From Blattamonas nauphoetae (taxonomy: Eukaryota; Preaxostyla; Oxymonadida): a DNA stretch of 64,000 nt. This document shows positions 11,193-19,703 of the stretch, piece after piece. The stretch covers positions 1 to 64,000 of the forward strand of contig JARBJD010000333.1 of NCBI GenBank assembly GCA_033064195.1, given 5' to 3'. The translations under genes and the position numbers were made by a program. Each line of letters begins with the position of its first letter. The first letter of the stretch is position 1. The notes beneath the pieces were generated by a model that saw nothing but the letters and a program-made list of their open reading frames with translations, was not told the DNA's origin and ran no database searches.

Positions 11193-11618
11193 TTATTTTG
11201 GCTTCCTCAAATGTGGCTTCTTCTTTGCCTTTAGCCAGGAATCTAGTCGCACTTTGAAAACTTCAGATCCACCAATTTCTCGATATGTGAATGGTACTAG
11301 AACTTGCTTGTACTCACCAACGAGCTCACAGTTGTACTTCCTCAGTTCATTTTCCACAAACGATTGAGTGTAGTGTCGACGTTGTGACATGTGTGGTCTG
11401 TTTCCTTGATTCCACAACTTTGGTTTTATCCTCCACTCAACACCTTCATGAACATAGATGACTGGGATATTATGTCTGACATACTCGGAGACAAGTTCAC
11501 AGTTCTCTTCTTTCATTGACTGAATCAAAGCTTGCTTGGCATCTGTTCGACGTTTTTCGCTCCCCTTTGGAGGGTTCGAAGTCTTTAGCGAGACATATGT
11601 AGTATTCACTGTTGTCAT
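11193..11618 (-). CDS. Two-module small ORF of the virus-like element (141 aa)
   Basis: Small basic protein made of two related modules of about 55 residues (about 28-80 and 82-138). Each has the pattern ENCELVSEY or YNCELVGEY, then a P-F/V-Y strand, a W-R/K-I or V-R-L strand, a W, and a basic end with RPHMSQ or KPHLRK. A second protein with the same modules is encoded at 13425-13770, so this is a recurring family within the element. I do not recognise a named domain. The shape recalls repeat modules found near HNH and GIY-YIG nucleases, but without their cysteines; this is a guess. The ATG is preceded by the AT-rich motif TTTGTATTAAATG. Confidence 0.65.
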   Translation of the reverse strand: MTTVNTTYVSLKTSNPPKGSEKRRTDAKQALIQSMKEENCELVSEYVRHNIPVIYVHEGVEWRIKPKLWNQGNRPHMSQRRHYTQSFVENELRKYNCELVGEYKQVLVPFTYREIGGSEVFKVRLDSWLKAKKKPHLRKPK

Positions 11619-11650
11619 TTAATACAAATTAAAAAATCAAAAAAAATAAA
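11619..11650 (-). promoter_or_regulatory. AT-rich start motif of the two-module ORF
   Basis: On the minus strand a T/A run is followed by TTAATTTGTATTAAATG ending in the start codon at 11618. It matches the motif before the polymerase and before the ORF at 15453. Confidence 0.5.
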
Positions 11651-11828
11651 AAACATAAATGAAATGTGAAGTGAGGTGTTGGAACTTTTTATTTCTTGTT
11701 CCTTGTTGTGCTAGCTTTCATCTTGCTTCTTTCATTTTTTTGTTTCTTTCTTCTTTGCAGTGCCTACTTTCGGCTTCATCATTCATTCATTTTTTCAATC
11801 ATTCAATCATTCATCATTCAATTTTTCA

Positions 11829-12462
11829 AGTTTGTATGATTGTACCATGAGACAACCCGATACTCCTTTGGGGATCATTCTATCGTGATCCTACTCAATG
11901 ACTACTGCTGGCGAATTCCTTGAAGGGTTAAGTCTTGGGTGGGCATGATTTACGGTCAAACTCTCTGTCGAGAATCTGAAGCCAACATGAACCCCGGGGC
12001 GGATTCCTAGAAATCCACCGTCTCCAATTCAACCTTCAATTCGTTCTACGCATTAGTCACGAGGGCACCATTTTGCCTGAGCATCAAGGGAAATTACGTC
12101 GAGGTATCATTTTTCAACTTGAAATTCAATCATTCAATCATTCAAGCCTTCATCGTTCATCATTTCCTTTATCAAGTTTTTGTATGATTGTACCGTAGGG
12201 CAACCCGATACTCCTTTGGGGATCACTCTATCATGATCCTACTCAATGACTACTGCTGGCGAATTCCTTGAAGGGCTAAGGTATTGGGGGGGCATGATTT
12301 ACGGTCACATTCAAGTGATGCCCACAGTGAACCCCCGGGGACAGCCTCCCAGCTCGTCCCGCTCCAATCCAACCTTCAATTCGTTCTACGCATTAGCCAC
12401 GAGGGCACCATTTTGCCTGAGTATCAAGGGAAATTACGTCGAGGTTTCATACTTCAACTTTT
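11829..12462. repeat. Direct duplication of about 280 bp (two diverged copies)
   Basis: Copy one (about 11829-12120) and copy two (about 12177-12462) share long blocks such as CAACCCGATACTCCTTTGGG, ACTACTGCTGGCGAATTCC, GGGCATGATTTACGGTCA and CGAGGGCACCATTTTGCCTG, offset by about 341-348 bp. Runs of ATCATTCA precede each copy. The copies differ by substitutions and small indels. They could be solo pieces of a repeat family or non-coding parts of the virus-like segment. Confidence 0.85.
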
Positions 12463-12640
12463 TGGAAATTTTGAATTTTTGAATTTTTGAATTTTTGAAT
12501 TTTTGAATTTTTTGAATTTTTGAATTTTTGAAATTTTTGAAATTTTCCTAAGTATTTTTTTTTGAAATTTTTTTGAATTTTTGAATTTTTTTTAAATTTT
12601 TGAAATTGTTTTGGCATTTTGAAACTTTTTCATTTTTTTT
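12463..12640. repeat. T-rich low-complexity tract
   Basis: Reiterated GAATTTTT and GAAATTTT units with homopolymer T runs. It directly follows the second copy of the 280-bp duplication. No coding potential. Confidence 0.9.
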
Positions 12641-12649
12641 TGAAATTAA

Positions 12650-12726
12650 GATTGCCCCTCGCCTGAATCGAACCACCCCTAGAAACGGGTGGACACTGGA
12701 ACATACCCACTGAGCTACTAGCTCCT
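12650..12726 (-). other. tRNA-like sequence (probable pseudo-tRNA or SINE head)
   Basis: On the minus strand there is a good box A (TAGCTCAGTGGGTA) and, 43 bp later, a good box B (GGTTCGATTCA). The acceptor and T stems do not pair properly, so I do not call a working tRNA. It is best explained as a tRNA pseudogene or the polymerase III promoter of a tRNA-derived short repeat. Confidence 0.5.
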
Positions 12727-12794
12727 GAAAATGTTAGTTTCGACCTGTGCTTTATATCTCGAATGTTCAGATCTGCTATATATTCCTTTTATCG

Positions 12795-13045
12795 TCTACC
12801 TATCTACCCTCCTTAAAAGCATGACTTTATCACAGGAACGACTTTTTTACCCTCGTTAAAAAGCACGACTTTTTCTCGTCAGCGATTTTTCAAAATATGT
12901 TAGATTTTCCTTTTTAACTTTTTACCCCCGATTAAAAGCATGCCTTTTCACGGGAGCGATCTGCTAAATCTTAATTCTTGGCCACTTGTTACCCTCGTTA
13001 AAAAGCATGACTTTTCACGGGAGCGATTTTGCTATATATTGAATT
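12795..13045 (+). repeat. Four imperfect direct repeats
   Basis: The core TACCCTCGTTAAAAGCATGACTTTTCACGGGAGCGATTT is present about four times with 60-80 bp spacing (starting near 12806, 12849, 12922 and 12988), with substitutions between copies. No frame runs through it. Relation to the neighbouring tRNA-like sequences is unknown. Confidence 0.75.
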
Positions 13046-13123
13046 TATTGACAAAGTTTTCAAATTTTAAATCTGCTATAGTGTCTTTTTCGGGTATAAA
13101 GTTTCTGATTTTCCGGGATAATT

Positions 13124-13213
13124 TCAGGACCGGATAGTCTAGTGGTAATGGTGAGTGCACGCACTACTACTACTAAGCTGAAGGTCCTAGGTTCAATTCC
13201 TGGCGGAAGCATT
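13124..13213 (+). other. Second tRNA-like sequence
   Basis: Box A (TAGTCTAGTGG) near 13137 and box B (GGTTCAATTCC) near 13190. The T stem pairs well (CTAGG with CCTGG, one wobble), but the acceptor stem does not, and the anticodon region instead holds the self-complementary AGTGCACGCACT. The end TGGCGGAAGC is repeated in inverse as GCTTCCGCCA near 13370. A tRNA-derived short repeat fits better than a functional tRNA. Confidence 0.5.
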
Positions 13214-13424
13214 TAATTTCACATATCACTGCCCTTTGGCATGGTCTAGGCCCTTGGCAAGACCAACGTACGTCTCCGGAACTCAAACCGATAAAAATGA
13301 GTTCCGATGCCGGTCTAAAAGGGACCGATGAGAAGGGTCGCAACCTTCGGAACCTTGAAAAAATACACCAGCTTCCGCCAAAATCAAGGTTTTTGCATTT
13401 TTGAAAATTTTCAAAAAATAACAT

Positions 13425-13770
13425 TTAAGTCCTCTCATGATACTTATGCAAGTGAGGTCGATCTCCAAAGTACAACCAATTGTCCAAACGAACAGAATAC
13501 TCTTTTCCCGTTTCCAAACTACGATACTTGAATGGCTCAAGTACCTTTGTGTATGTTCCAACAAGTTCACAATTCTCTTTTTTCAATTCATTTTCAACAA
13601 ACGATTGTGTATATCGTTTTCGTTTGCCGAGGTGACTTCGTTCTCCTTTCATCCATTTCGATGGAATCACCTTCCATTCGATTCCTTCATGTCGATATGT
13701 GACTGATCCACTCGAACAAGTATATTCGGAGATCAGTTCACAATTTTCATTTTTCATAGATTCAATTAGC
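13425..13770 (-). CDS. Distal part of a small two-module ORF, split by Merlin
   Basis: Encodes two modules like those of the protein at 11193-11618 (patterns ENCELISEY and ENCELVGTY, each followed by a Y-strand, a W and a basic end with RSHLGKRKR or RPHLHK). The shared YTQSFVENEL linker shows close kinship. The upstream part of the same ORF lies at 15198-15453; the Merlin element 13771-15197 sits between them. As part of the virus-like segment it is a broken gene, with one insertion seen. Confidence 0.6.
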
Positions 13771-15197
13771 GGCAATAAGTACCTTTAGGGGACCGATTGT
13801 TCGTGGACATATCTCATTTTTTTTCTAGAAAATGTTCAATATAGATCATTTCAATCCTCTAGATTTCCGAAATAGAGTGTTTTTCTCATCCTACATAAAA
13901 AAAGAGCAAAAAGAGGAATTGATGGAAAATGAGTCTAACACTTGGTTCAGTGAATCTCCTGCTTTAAGAATCATCGGAAAACTCATCAAGATCTCTTTGG
14001 TCGTCAATTTGGTCCGAAACGCTATCTGATCCATCGGAATCAGGACTGATCGGAACGATCTCTTCAACAAGTGGAGCATCTTCATTATCAAGTTCATCTT
14101 CTGGAATGTGTGATAGTGATGTTGGTGAGTTCATAGTTGGTCGATAGGGGATTTGGTAGACCATTGATCGAACTAGATCTTCGAAAGAGAGATCAAGGTT
14201 CCTTTTCACCAGCCAAGTGGAGAGGAAGCCACTCAAAAATCTTTTTTGAACACCATTAGGAGGAAAACATCTTCGCATATGTGCCCAAAGCCCTTCCTGC
14301 GTATTAGTGTAGCTTCCCGTAAGAGGATCAATAAAATTTCTGGAGTGATTAACTGTTGTGTGAGAGTATCCTAGAGATTCTAGACGAGCGTAAGCTCGCC
14401 ATTCGTCCGAGATAATGTGTGTTCCACGGCGGATTCTTGATTGTATGATCGGTTCTAACGTTTGGCGGGTCCGATCCGGCACGATCATGATGAAATTACG
14501 ACCAGCTCCGCCACCTTCTTTCCTCTCGACTCCGCCGAAGATCCAAATTTGCTCTTTACGTCGTCCCCTGTGGTATTTTCGTTTTCGCACAATAGCTTCA
14601 TCGATTTCGACAATCGATCCTGGTCCTCCAATTTGTAGTTGCTGGCTATTCCACAATTCTTGACAGGTTGCATTCATATGGCTTCTCCAATAGCCGATGA
14701 CATTTTGAGACACTTCAGCGAACTGACGAATCTGAATTGATTTGTAGCCATTCCAGAGAAGAAGAATGATGAGCATCAGCTTGTCAATTGGGATGTGTGA
14801 GTGATAAAAGCTAGTGTTTTTGAACACTGACACTTTTGATCGGCATTTTTTGCACCTCCAAATTCTTTTACCGCCATCTTTAATGAGTGAACATGAGTTT
14901 CGACATGATCCACATTTCTTGTTCGATTCTTGGAGAATATTGGTAAGAAACCATTGGAAAGTGTTTTCTTCATGGAGAAACAGGCAGAGGTATTCTCTAA
15001 AGCTCTTCGTTGGCTGTTCTTCTTGATCCATCAAATGAGGATTTGATCAAACCCTTAATATATCATACTGGAAAACACATTTTAGAAACCGACTTTCCGT
15101 ATTCATAATGTTGAAATTTTCCTAAAATGAACTTCAATAAATGAGTTAGTGCTGTTTAAAATCAGTTTTAGCCGGTCCCTTAAAGGTATCTATTGCC
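13771..15197 (-). mobile_element. Merlin (IS1595/ISXO2-related) DNA transposon, copy 1, whole
   Basis: 1427 bp bounded by inverted ends (GGCAATAAGTACCTTTAGGG at left, GGCAATAGATACCTTTAAGG when the right end is read inward) and flanked by a perfect 8-bp target duplication CAATTAGC (13763-13770 and 15198-15205). It carries one intact transposase gene on the minus strand. Length and predicted protein are identical to copy 2 at 15804-17230, so both are very young. It is inserted in a small ORF of the virus-like segment. Confidence 0.95.
13964..15031 (-). CDS. Merlin transposase, copy 1 (355 aa)
   Basis: DDE transposase of the ISXO2-like/IS1595 kind that cuts and pastes Merlin DNA. The N-terminal zinc ribbon has cysteines at residues 40, 43, 60 and 63. 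A helical DNA-binding part follows (about 80-120). The catalytic triad is visible as VEIDEAIVRKR (D144), HIISDEWRAY (D209) and NTQEGLWAHMRR (E246). The C-terminal tail is acidic (DSDGSDSVSD). The ATG at 15031 is chosen because it is the first in-frame ATG inside the element. The frame is intact, so the protein may be active. Identical to copy 2. Confidence 0.93.
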   Translation of the reverse strand: MDQEEQPTKSFREYLCLFLHEENTFQWFLTNILQESNKKCGSCRNSCSLIKDGGKRIWRCKKCRSKVSVFKNTSFYHSHIPIDKLMLIILLLWNGYKSIQIRQFAEVSQNVIGYWRSHMNATCQELWNSQQLQIGGPGSIVEIDEAIVRKRKYHRGRRKEQIWIFGGVERKEGGGAGRNFIMIVPDRTRQTLEPIIQSRIRRGTHIISDEWRAYARLESLGYSHTTVNHSRNFIDPLTGSYTNTQEGLWAHMRRCFPPNGVQKRFLSGFLSTWLVKRNLDLSFEDLVRSMVYQIPYRPTMNSPTSLSHIPEDELDNEDAPLVEEIVPISPDSDGSDSVSDQIDDQRDLDEFSDDS

Positions 15198-15453
15198 CAA
15201 TTAGCTTTTCCTTTGTGCACCAGTTGGTTGCTGACGCATATTTTCGGGGATACTTGTGTGATCTTTTTCCTCTGACGAAATTGTGGACATACATTCGATA
15301 AACCTCATCTGGTTTATCTTCGTGCACGTATTCGAAAGTGCTGGATACGAGATATGTTGTTCCTTGTCTATTTAGAGTCGGTGGTGATTTCAGAATCAAA
15401 TGTTCATTTTCCAAAATTTCTAGTAGTTGAGTTGGAGTTAAAGATGTTCCCAT
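15198..15453 (-). CDS. Proximal part of the Merlin-split small ORF
   Basis: Starts at an ATG (15453) preceded by the AT-rich motif of this segment (AACTAGTAATAAATG). The N-terminal part begins MGTSLTPTQLLEIL, followed by a strand-rich module that ends with RGKRSHKYPRKY, which again looks like the basic end of the two-module family. It runs into the Merlin target site CAATTAGC. It is the upstream piece of the ORF whose distal piece is at 13425-13770. Confidence 0.6.
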
Positions 15454-15485
15454 TTATTACTAGTTAAAAAATAGAAATAAAAAAT
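15454..15485 (-). promoter_or_regulatory. AT-rich start motif of the split ORF
   Basis: Minus-strand reading: T/A run, then TTAACTAGTAATAAATG ending in the start codon. Third occurrence of the motif also seen at 11150 and 11619. Confidence 0.45.
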
Positions 15486-15603
15486 AAATCAACTTTATTT
15501 CTGTCAGTCAATCAGTATTGAGAATCTGACTGATTTATTTGGATTCTCCCAAGAGTAGTATCGTCGAAGGTGAAGGGGTTCCAGATTCGCCTATATCACT
15601 ACT

Positions 15604-15782
15604 CGGGAGTGGGCCAGGGATTGGAGACCGAGTGTTCTATGTGATTGTGGAAGGCCCGAAGAACGCAAAGGCGTACGAGAAGAGCAAGGACCCGCAGTTC
15701 GTGATGGATCGTGGGTTGTCAATCGAGACCGATTACTACCTCAACCAGCAACTCGCCAAGCCGCTCGAAAGTCTGTTCAAGC
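15604..15782 (+). pseudogene. POLD1: POLD1 internal fragment (left arm)
   Basis: Piece of the DNA polymerase delta catalytic subunit downstream of the polymerase core, with GIGDRVFYVIV, DPQFVMDRGL and YYLNQQLAKPL, which match the eukaryotic family closely. The homology to the fuller copy at 37304-38730 starts abruptly at 15604. Upstream sequence is unrelated, so the core polymerase motifs are missing here and this copy cannot encode a working enzyme. It runs into TIR element A at 15783 with AAGCGG then GTAAGTATAG, a good splice donor. The last nine bases (15774-15782) are the target duplication of element A. Confidence 0.9.
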
Positions 15783-15803
15783 GGGTAAGTATAGAGGCAG
15801 ATC

Positions 15804-17230
15804 GGCAATAGATACCTTTAAGGGACCGGCTAAAACTGATTTTAAACAGCACTAACTCATTTATTGAAGTTCATTTTAGGAAAATTTCAACATTATGAAT
15901 ACGGAAAGTCGGTTTCTAAAATGTGTTTTCCAGTATGATATATTAAGGGTTTGATCAAATCCTCATTTGATGGATCAAGAAGAACAGCCAACGAAGAGCT
16001 TTAGAGAATACCTCTGCCTGTTTCTCCATGAAGAAAACACTTTCCAATGGTTTCTTACCAATATTCTCCAAGAATCGAACAAGAAATGTGGATCATGTCG
16101 AAACTCATGTTCACTCATTAAAGATGGCGGTAAAAGAATTTGGAGGTGCAAAAAATGCCGATCAAAAGTGTCAGTGTTCAAAAACACTAGCTTTTATCAC
16201 TCACACATCCCAATTGACAAGCTGATGCTCATCATTCTTCTTCTCTGGAATGGCTACAAATCAATTCAGATTCGTCAGTTCGCTGAAGTGTCTCAAAATG
16301 TCATCGGCTATTGGAGAAGCCATATGAATGCAACCTGTCAAGAATTGTGGAATAGCCAGCAACTACAAATTGGAGGACCAGGATCGATTGTCGAAATCGA
16401 TGAAGCTATTGTGCGAAAACGAAAATACCACAGGGGACGACGTAAAGAGCAAATTTGGATCTTCGGCGGAGTCGAGAGGAAAGAAGGTGGCGGAGCTGGT
16501 CGTAATTTCATCATGATCGTGCCGGATCGGACCCGCCAAACGTTAGAACCGATCATACAATCAAGAATCCGCCGTGGAACACACATTATCTCGGACGAAT
16601 GGCGAGCTTACGCTCGTCTAGAATCTCTAGGATACTCTCACACAACAGTTAATCACTCCAGAAATTTTATTGATCCTCTTACGGGAAGCTACACTAATAC
16701 GCAGGAAGGGCTTTGGGCACATATGCGAAGATGTTTTCCTCCTAATGGTGTTCAAAAAAGATTTTTGAGTGGCTTCCTCTCCACTTGGCTGGTGAAAAGG
16801 AACCTTGATCTCTCTTTCGAAGATCTAGTTCGATCAATGGTCTACCAAATCCCCTATCGACCAACTATGAACTCACCAACATCACTATCACACATTCCAG
16901 AAGATGAACTTGATAATGAAGATGCTCCACTTGTTGAAGAGATCGTTCCGATCAGTCCTGATTCCGATGGATCAGATAGCGTTTCGGACCAAATTGACGA
17001 CCAAAGAGATCTTGATGAGTTTTCCGATGATTCTTAAAGCAGGAGATTCACTGAACCAAGTGTTAGACTCATTTTCCATCAATTCCTCTTTTTGCTCTTT
17101 TTTTATGTAGGATGAGAAAAACACTCTATTTCGGAAATCTAGAGGATTGAAATGATCTATATTGAACATTTTCTAGAAAAAAAATGAGATATGTCCACGA
17201 ACAATCGGTCCCCTAAAGGTACTTATTGCC
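15804..17230 (+). mobile_element. Merlin DNA transposon, copy 2, whole
   Basis: 1427 bp, ends GGCAATAGATACC and (inward) GGCAATAAGTACC, with a perfect 8-bp target duplication GGCAGATC (15796-15803 and 17231-17238). The right arm keeps the empty site (single GGCAGATC at about 37283-37290 on the minus strand), which proves the exact limits. Opposite orientation to copy 1, about 0.6 kb away. Confidence 0.96.
15970..17037 (+). CDS. Merlin transposase, copy 2 (355 aa)
   Basis: Same predicted protein as copy 1 (zinc ribbon C40/C43/C60/C63; catalytic D144, D209, E246). The ATG at 15970 is the first in-frame ATG after the terminal repeat. The frame is complete to a TAA at 17037. Because both copies are unchanged, either could supply transposase for the other. 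Confidence 0.93.
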   Translation: MDQEEQPTKSFREYLCLFLHEENTFQWFLTNILQESNKKCGSCRNSCSLIKDGGKRIWRCKKCRSKVSVFKNTSFYHSHIPIDKLMLIILLLWNGYKSIQIRQFAEVSQNVIGYWRSHMNATCQELWNSQQLQIGGPGSIVEIDEAIVRKRKYHRGRRKEQIWIFGGVERKEGGGAGRNFIMIVPDRTRQTLEPIIQSRIRRGTHIISDEWRAYARLESLGYSHTTVNHSRNFIDPLTGSYTNTQEGLWAHMRRCFPPNGVQKRFLSGFLSTWLVKRNLDLSFEDLVRSMVYQIPYRPTMNSPTSLSHIPEDELDNEDAPLVEEIVPISPDSDGSDSVSDQIDDQRDLDEFSDDS

Positions 17231-17479
17231 GGCAGATCCGGTTTTCTATAAATACAGATCTGCAGATCTGCATTTATACAGACCTCAACGGATAAACTCA
17301 GATCTGTCATTACTGACTCTATTTTGGTCTATAATGTGTCTTTCATGAATGAAAAAGGGGAAGATTTATTGTATTATTGAGAAAATGTGGTGGAAAAGTG
17401 AAAAATACAACAATGCATCGGACCAGACATGGAAAACGAAATTATGGTATCTCTTTATAGACTCTCTCGATTCTGGTGA

Positions 17480-17960
17480 CTTTTCACAATAAGCTATCCA
17501 TCTCAAATGCATCAAACTACTCCAGGCTTCGAACTACAGTTCTCAATAAGTCAACAATCACTTCTCTTCCAAGTTTGATCCTCTATTGTTTCATGACGCC
17601 CCAAATCTGATTCTACTCATCATATATGACTTTAATGAATGTTTTAAACAATTTCGACGCCTGTTAAGTCGCGCCACGTCAATTATTGCGACATGAATCA
17701 ATTAGTGATCAGATCTCGCACTTCTCGCTCGCGATGACAGGATCTGTGGGAATATGGAGGCCGTTTGAGGAATCACGTTTGGAGACGACATTAATGATGG
17801 GTGGATGGACGAGAGATTTGGCTGGGCGGACTAAACAACGAAAACTGCTGGCAGTGCGAGTGTCAAACAAGATGGGAGCAATTGTCGGACGGAAAGAGGA
17901 ACAACGAAAATGAACCTTTTCAACCCCAATGAAAACAAGGAGATTTCTCTGAGTTGGCTG
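17480..17960 (+). other. Conserved internal block of the TIR element family
   Basis: Homologous, without being identical, to 56950-57420 in element B. The block includes a short conserved frame starting near 17731 (MTGSVGIWR, then MGGWTRDLAGRT and QRKLLAVRVS). Between the two subfamilies the frame keeps its length pattern while differing by scattered residues. It is the only internal sequence clearly shared by elements A and B, so it may be original element sequence rather than captured DNA. No named domain is recognised. Confidence 0.6.
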
Positions 17961-18003
17961 TTCGAAGTCTCACCGGCGCATCTGATGTTCCTGCAGAACG
18001 TGT

Positions 18004-18644
18004 CACCTCGCAGCGGCCTATCTGCAGATACTGAAATATCTTCTCACTTTTGACACCATCCTTCCCTCCTCTTCACTCCCAATGGCCGCTGCAACATCAT
18101 CAACATCAGCTTCATACTTCACACACGTCTGGCGCAGAGAGCCCTCTCGCAGTCGGCCTCTCTGACCTCGCCCACATCGTTCTCGCAGGAGCTGTTCGGC
18201 GACTCCCTCTTCCTCTCGTTCCTCCTGTCGCCTCTGCTGCACTACCTCTACCCAGTCCTGTCAGTCACGCTGCTGCACCCACTCGGACCAAATGAACGCT
18301 CGCTCATCGAACAGTTTGTGGACGAGGACGGCGTCATCATTCTGCACCGATTGTACTGCATCGTGTTCTCTCCGCTGCTCGTCGGGTATTTGGACGTTCT
18401 GACGCAGCGCCAGACAAATTCGGACATCCTCAAGACACCCTTCTCGCAGCAATTCCTCGCCAGCTTCACGTCGACGCTCTTCCACCTCCTCTCCATCATC
18501 ATGCTCTCCTACGAGAACCTCTCCAAGCACCAGACACTCTCGTTCTCGAAGGGGCACACATCGGCAGGCCCGCTGGGAAAGGAATTCAAGTCCAAGTTTG
18601 ATCTTCCGAACGTGTTCTCTCGCCGACTGCTCGGACCAGTCTAA
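18004..18644 (+). pseudogene. Gene-like fragment 1 inside element A (left copy)
   Basis: A GC-richer stretch reading as a leucine-rich, probably all-helical protein (ELFGDSLFLSFLLSPLL, then IEQFVDEDGVIILHRLYC and FLASFTSTLFHLLS) that ends with a stop near 18643. The beginning is preceded by TTCCTGCAG, which looks like a splice acceptor. A run of three C at 18064-18066 puts the left copy out of frame with the upstream part; the right-arm copy has four C and stays open. It looks like a piece of a host helical-repeat protein picked up by the element. I cannot name the parent gene. Confidence 0.5.
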
Positions 18645-18691
18645 CAGCAAGCCCGCCACTGCGACTGTTCAATCCGCGCCCGTCACTCCGA

Positions 18692-19703
18692 ATGAGCATC
18701 GTTCGCCAGCCCACTCCTGCCACTCCGCAACAATTCACAGCAGGACGAAGCCCACATCCTCTGGATGAAAACTTCCCCAAAAAGATCTCGGGCGACATGA
18801 GGCTCACGTTTGTCCATCCAGGCACACGCTTCGAAAGCGACAACTCCGATTCCAGACACCATCCCGCTCTCAGTCGTCCTCGACTCGACGCAGCAGTTCA
18901 CGTTCGACATGAACGCTGCTCGGAAAGGATACAACGTCGGACACGACGCTGTGCTCCACACGCTCCTTCACTACTCCCTCGCAGCCTTCCTGATACTCTT
19001 CAACGAGGCCTTCCACGCAACATCGTTCAATCTGACGCAGAATCCACAGCGGATGGAGACAATGCTGATTGTGGACAGACACGACCCTCGTCTGAACCAA
19101 AACTCGAACGACACCTACAACGAGCCCGAAGCGAAGCTGCGAAGACAAAGAAGTCGTCGGGTCTTCTTAACATCTCAGCAATCGAAGGGATCCTCATCCT
19201 CGGCCTGCTCTTCATTCCACTCGACTTGCCCACCACTCTCCCCGTTACTGACTACGCGCCCCTCCCGCCCATGTCATCTCGTTCGGAATGTCGAAGGAGC
19301 AAGTCTTCCCTGAGAGCGCGAACGAAGCCACTGCACCACCTTTTGTCGATGCTGACCATCTCGACACCGCCGATGCTGATCTTCGAAGCCGTGGGAGTCT
19401 GATGTGCTGCTTCCTTCGCCGCCGCAGACGATGCCGCCACTCACTCAGCGGAGACAGCGGATGCTCCTCGTTTCCGTGCAGATCATAACCCACTCTCTGC
19501 TCCTCCTCAAAGACCACAAGATGCAGCTGGTGAAGTACAGCGGCATCTTCCACGCGTGGTGGGTGGGGCAGGACGAGACTGCGAAGACACAGCTCCAAAT
19601 CAGAAAGGGGTGGGATGGCGAGTGTGAGGGAGACGAGGCTGACTGGGTTCACACCGTCCTTCGGAGTTGGAATGGAGACAACAACGAACTCATGACCCAG
19701 TAG
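18692..19703 (+). pseudogene. Gene-like fragments 2 inside element A (left copy)
   Basis: Consecutive coding-looking stretches in different frames: MSIVRQPTPATPQQF to GDMRLTF, then PLSVVLDSTQQFTFDMN to FNLTQNPQRMETM, then a leucine-rich piece near 19150-19260, and lastly RMLLVSVQIITHSLLLLK to SWNGDNNELMTQ ending at 19703. The frame changes near 18795-18810 are the same in both arms, so they predate the duplication. Probably continues the same captured gene as the previous fragment. No function is assigned. Confidence 0.45.

Larger units (their letters stand above)
6000..15480 (-). mobile_element. Virus-like pPolB element (Polinton/Maverick-type or relative), partial
   Basis: The segment is defined by a long protein-primed family B DNA polymerase gene, a small flanking ORF and two related small ORFs, all on the minus strand, three of them with a shared AT-rich start motif. 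No integrase, packaging ATPase, capsid or protease gene is recognisable in the window, so it is a partial or reduced element, or a relative such as a pPolB plasmid-like element. The polymerase frame itself looks whole. The distal small ORF is split by a Merlin transposon at 13771-15197. The stretch 11650-13424 holds non-coding repeats. Limits are approximate because no terminal repeats were found. Age is unclear; the open frame suggests it is not very old. Confidence 0.6.

Noticed and set aside
12650-13213. Two functional tRNA genes
   Set aside because: Box A and box B are good, but the acceptor stems (and one T stem) do not pair, and no sensible anticodon loop is seen.
6000-15480. A complete Polinton with capsid, integrase and packaging genes
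   Set aside because: Only the polymerase and small unknown ORFs are present; no terminal repeats and none of the other hallmark genes are visible in the window.
15539-15603. POLD1 coding sequence continuing upstream of 15604
   Set aside because: The frame stays open to about 15539, but the residues no longer match POLD1 or the right-arm copy, so this is flanking sequence.
14415-16586. Additional small genes on the opposite strand within the Merlin copies
   Set aside because: They are antisense shadows of the transposase and are identical in both copies only because the elements are.
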